From the NCBI GenBank assembly GCA_963842235.1, contig CAWJFT010000003.1, positions 186,001 to 250,000 on the forward strand: a stretch of 64,000 nt of DNA. Direction: 5' to 3'. The stretch is from JACDAN01 sp963842235. GTDB taxonomy: Bacteria; Actinomycetota; Thermoleophilia; Gaiellales; Gaiellaceae. Of this stretch, positions 61,120-64,000 are shown piece after piece. Each line of letters begins with the position of its first letter. Position 1 is the first letter of the stretch. The notes beneath the pieces were generated by a model that ran no database searches, had not been told where the DNA came from, and saw only the letters and a program-made list of their open reading frames with translations. Position numbers and translations under genes: made by a program.

Positions 61120-61944
61120 GTGAGCGCCATCGCCGAGCTCCAGGAAGACCGGGTCGTCGAGGGCGTCTACGCGGTCGCGAAAAAGGAACGGCGAAGGACA
61201 CGGACGGGCTCCGACTACCTGGCGCTCGAGCTCGTCGACCCGAGCGGGCGCATCGAGGCGCGGGTCTGGAGCGACGTCGAGCTCCTGGACGGACGCTTCG
61301 GGGAAGGCGACGCCGTTCGTGTGCTCGGCCGTGTCGACAAGTACCGGGACCGCCTGCAGCTGGACGTCCGCTCGCTCGAGCCGGCCGAGGAAGACGCGGC
61401 CGCCCTGACCCCGGGCCTCCGCCGCGACGCCGACGAGCTGGACGGCTTCCTCGAGTTCCTCGGCGGCGAGATCACGCACCCGGGCCTGAAGACGGTCGTC
61501 GGACGGTTCCTCGGCGACGAACGGTTCCGCGCGCGGCTGCGTGAGCTGCCCGCCAGCCCTGACGTCCACCACGACTACGCCGGCGGCCTGCTGGAGCACA
61601 CCGTCGCCGTGGCGACGATCTGCCGGGAGGCCGCTCAGGTGCATCCACGGCTCCGCGGCGATCTCCTCATCGCCGCCGCGCTTCTCCACGACGTCGGCCG
61701 AACGCTGGAGCTCGGCCGCCCGCCGACCTTCAGGCCGACCGAGGAGGGTCGCCTGCTCGGCCATGTCCAACTCGGGATCCGACTGATCGAGTCACGCGCT
61801 TCCGAGCTCGACCGTGACGTGCTCGCCGAGCTCGTCCACGCGGTCGCGGTCCACCACGACGGCCGCGGCGCCCGCACGGCGGAGGCGGCGGTGCTCTACC
61901 ACGCGAATCAACTCGACGCGGTCGCCGCCACCAGGCCCGTTTGA
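61120..61944 (+). CDS. OB-fold/HD-domain protein, YhaM-like 3'-5' exoribonuclease
   Basis: 274 aa, GTG start. About 1-85: OB-fold (nucleic-acid binding: GSDYLALELVDPSGRIEARVWSD). About 130-274: HD domain with metal ligands in GGLLEHTVAV, AALLHDVGR and HHDG. This order and size match YhaM/CBF1. Divergent from DUF1015, 44 nt between starts. Ends in a 4-nt overlap with the thermonuclease gene. Confidence 0.88.
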   Translation: MSAIAELQEDRVVEGVYAVAKKERRRTRTGSDYLALELVDPSGRIEARVWSDVELLDGRFGEGDAVRVLGRVDKYRDRLQLDVRSLEPAEEDAAALTPGLRRDADELDGFLEFLGGEITHPGLKTVVGRFLGDERFRARLRELPASPDVHHDYAGGLLEHTVAVATICREAAQVHPRLRGDLLIAAALLHDVGRTLELGRPPTFRPTEEGRLLGHVQLGIRLIESRASELDRDVLAELVHAVAVHHDGRGARTAEAAVLYHANQLDAVAATRPV

Positions 61945-62456
61945 AACTCGCCGCCTTGGTCGCGGTAACGGCCGTCCTTGCGGCGTGCATGGGAGCTCAG
62001 AGGAGCGAAACGACGCAGAGCTCCGAAACCGGGGTCGTCGCCCGGGTGAACGACGGCGACACGCTGACGCTGAGGGGCGGCAGAAAGGTTCGTCTCCTCC
62101 AGATCGACACGCCCGAGCTCGGCGCCGGCGAGTGCTACTCGGAAGCCGCGTGGATAGCGCTACGCAGGCTCGCGCCGATCGGGACACCGGTCGTGCTCGA
62201 GAGCGATCCCGTCCTGGATCGAACCGACCGCTACGGACGCCTCCTCCGCTACGTCGAGCGAGACGGCATGAACGTGAACATCGAGCTCGTCCGGCGTGGC
62301 GCGGCTGCACCGTACTTCCGTCGCGGCGATCGCGGTCGCTATGCAGCCAACCTCATGCAGGCGGCGCGGACCGCAAGGGCGACGAAGCAGGGGCTCTGGA
62401 GGGCCTGTCCCGCGACGGTCCTCGACCCGAACCGCGCCGTCTCGACCGGCCGCTGA
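61941..62456 (+). CDS. Secreted thermonuclease (SNase-like) lipoprotein
   Basis: 171 aa, TTG start. Lipoprotein signal with LAAC. Staphylococcal-nuclease fold: VVARVNDGDTLTLRGGRKVRLLQIDTPE (the catalytic Arg and Asp-pair), then LDRTDRYGRLLRYV and the C-terminal GLW. Ca2+-dependent degradation of extracellular DNA/RNA. The stop abuts the convergent VWA gene. Confidence 0.88.
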   Translation: MKLAALVAVTAVLAACMGAQRSETTQSSETGVVARVNDGDTLTLRGGRKVRLLQIDTPELGAGECYSEAAWIALRRLAPIGTPVVLESDPVLDRTDRYGRLLRYVERDGMNVNIELVRRGAAAPYFRRGDRGRYAANLMQAARTARATKQGLWRACPATVLDPNRAVSTGR

Positions 62457-63420
62457 CTAGGCCAGGTTTCGGCGCCAGAGGAGCAGCGAGAGCGGCATCA
62501 GGGCGGCAAGGAACAGGAACGGGCCGAGCGGCCGGATCTTGATCGCCTCGACCTGACGCACCGCCTCCTTGTTGCCGAGCACCGTTTTCGCCGCCGCGCT
62601 GGCGGACCGATCTGGTCCTCGTCGAACGCCTGGCCGCCGACGCAAGCGGGCGAAGTCCGGCGCCGAGCTCGGCGCTGCTCGGATCGGGGAAGTAGCGACG
62701 CTTCACGACGCCGTCGGGCCGAAAGATCCGCTCGCCGTCGGCCCAGAAACGCACGAGGATGACCTTGATGCGGTCCTCGGCGAAGGCCCGCTTCAGCGCC
62801 GGCCCGCCGATATTGCTGGGTCTCGGCGTCCGTGAAGATCACGAGCAAGCGACGGCCGGGCCCTTGGAAGAAGTTTCCGGACGCGACGGCCTCAGTCGTG
62901 CCCAGGCTCGTGGCGACCTTGTTGCTCAGAGAGTCGGACGGCGGGCGCTCGATGCCGATCGAGTCCTGGAGAACGCCGTCGAACGATTTCTCGTTCGTGG
63001 TCGGGAACAGATGCGGGAGGACGCGGTCGGTGAACGATGCAACGCCGACTGGCGCATCTCCAGCTCGGCACGCATCTGCAGCGCCGCTGCCCGCGCCCGG
63101 TCGAATCGGTTCGGCTCGCCGGGTGCTTGCGTAGGCGAGCATCGACCGTGACGTGTCGAAGGCGAAGAAGATCTGTGCGTCGGTCCGAGCGGGTCGCTCG
63201 ATCCGCTCCTCCAGGACGGGCTGCGCCGCACCGACGCCGACGAGAGCCGCAATCGCGACGAGCGCCGCGATCGTGATCCGCTCGAGCTGGGCGGCGAGGC
63301 CAGTCTCAGCAGCGATCGGGCCCGCTCGACTCGCCGCTCGGTTCGGGAGAACGCAACAAGCGGGAGGATGACCGCAAAGGCGACGAGGCCGGCCAGCGGG
63401 GTGAGAAACGAGAGGTGCAT
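62457..63420 (-). pseudogene. Bat-like von Willebrand factor A membrane protein, at least six frameshifts
   Basis: Segments of one BatA/BatB-type protein are spread over three frames: N-terminal TM (LSFLTPLAGLVAFAVILPLVAFSR), TM 2 (ITIAALVAIAALVGVGAAQP), MIDAS FDTSRSM in the VWA domain, DAPVGVASFTDRVLPHLFPT, LLVIFTDAETQQ, RFWADGERIFRPDG..., then IKIRPLGPFLFLAALMPLSLLLWRRNL. Each fragment is well conserved, so decay by drift is less likely than closely spaced sequencing indels. Order of frames from 5' is A, B, A, B, A, B, C. Ends in a TAG adjacent to the thermonuclease stop. Confidence 0.75.
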
Positions 63421-63435
63421 CGGCGCTAAAGCCGC

Positions 63436-64000
63436 CTAGTAGCCGTGGCCCGTGCGGTTCGGGTTGCCGCCCGGGCGAGCTCCGGCCAGCGAGCGTATTC
63501 GGGGATCCGCTGTTGGACGTCGCAGGTGCTCGTTCTCGGGATTGAAGAGCCGGAGCAGGAACTCGAGGTTGTATTTCGCGTCGGCGTTCGACGGGTCGAT
63601 CTTGACCGCCCGCTCGAGATGCGTCAGCGACTGGCCGATGACGCCCGACTGGTTGAACGGGTCGGCGAGTGCTTCGTCGTAGCTGACGACGCCCTGCAGG
63701 TTCGCAAGCCTCGATCGCCGCGCGGGCGGCTGACCGGAGTTCTCGGCATCGCTCAGCGCCGCCTGAGCCTCGGCGCGAGCGGCCGGCGCCGAGGAGTTCA
63801 CGCCGCTCTGGTCGCGCGCGAACGTCTGGAGCGCGCGGCGATAGATCAGGTCGTCCTTGATCCCGAACGCCTCGTCTGCGTAGGGCAACGTCAAGTCGAA
63901 GTCCCAGAGCGCGTGCGCCGGCGGGCTGGGCCTGGAAGGAGAGGTCGTCGCGTTTCATGCCGTTCCGGATCGCCGCGGCGTCACGTGCTACGAGCGCGGC
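63436..64000 (-). pseudogene. TPR-type Bat-operon protein, partial and frameshifted
   Basis: In-frame part (63436-63930): PPAHALWDFDLTLPYADEAFGIKDDLIYRRALQTFA..., NLEFLLRLFNP; includes a TPR (SLTHLERAVKIDPSNADAKYN). Upstream, the frame shifts near 63925-63945 (MKRDDLSFQA in another frame) and then the gene runs off the right edge, so its start is unseen. Co-directional with the VWA gene, a typical aerotolerance (bat) pairing. Confidence 0.65.

Overview
The window is a GC-rich (visually about two-thirds GC), densely packed bacterial chromosome segment. HrcA/CIRCE-type control of groESL, a 14-gene nuo operon, the lipB/lipA pair, GTG/TTG starts with 1-4 nt gene overlaps and many mycobacterium-like family variants point to an actinobacterium. 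A soil lineage such as Thermoleophilia (Gaiellales/Solirubrobacterales) is my guess from gene content, not something the sequence proves. No rRNA, tRNA, CRISPR array, integrase or transposase was seen.

Layout. 1-5.7 kb: a partial cyclase-family hydrolase, YgfZ, a small molybdopterin oxidoreductase, groEL/groES with a CIRCE operator, Nudix and ASCH genes, a zinc ribbon. 5.7-14 kb: a 2-oxoacid dehydrogenase (E1 alpha, E1 beta, E2), a kinase-like gene, a lipoprotein, a GFA-type enzyme, then lipB and lipA, which supply the lipoyl cofactor the E2 needs. 14-25.5 kb: the most unusual region, three very large secreted beta-propeller (BNR/VPS10-like) proteins. Two of them begin with an Arc-type ribbon-helix-helix DNA-binding domain followed by one membrane segment. 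All three upstream regions carry paired palindromes of the form TGATATCA, overlapping or abutting sigma-70-like promoters, and small secreted proteins of one family are interspersed. 25.5-31 kb: a branched-chain amino-acid-type ABC importer with a fused permease-ATPase and a frameshifted LivH. 31-34.5 kb: fumarase, ferredoxin-NADP reductase, an IscA/ErpA protein.

34.7-48.4 kb: complete NADH dehydrogenase I operon nuoABCDEFGHIJKLMN, almost every junction overlapping; nuoF is frameshifted so that it reads through into nuoG, nuoC seems to need a CTG start, and nuoG carries an in-frame palindromic repeat also found upstream of fumC. 48.5-53 kb: membrane protein, membrane-bound class III cyclase, metallo-hydrolase, DUF1028 protein, cupin-TPR protein. 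53.1-56.4 kb: an OmpR-type two-component system with a cupredoxin, flanked by two secreted low-complexity proteins. 56.4-64 kb: Ldh2-type dehydrogenase, Mrp ATPase, a frameshifted DUF72 gene, inositol-phosphatase-like and DUF1015 proteins, an HD/OB nuclease-like protein, a secreted thermonuclease, and a heavily frameshifted von Willebrand/TPR (Bat-like) pair cut by the window edge.

The main candidate for an undescribed system is the Arc-propeller cluster (14.0-25.5 kb): what looks like a membrane-tethered DNA-binding protein with a giant extracellular sensor, together with candidate operators in its own and neighbouring promoters. Secondary finds are a ~155-nt dispersed structured repeat at two loci (with base-pair-preserving changes), a 154-bp near-palindrome with matching ends, and a repeated GTAACAC motif upstream of groES and nuoA and flanking the nuo terminator. 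Several single-base frameshifts, most traceable to short homopolymers, suggest either sequencing error or gene decay.
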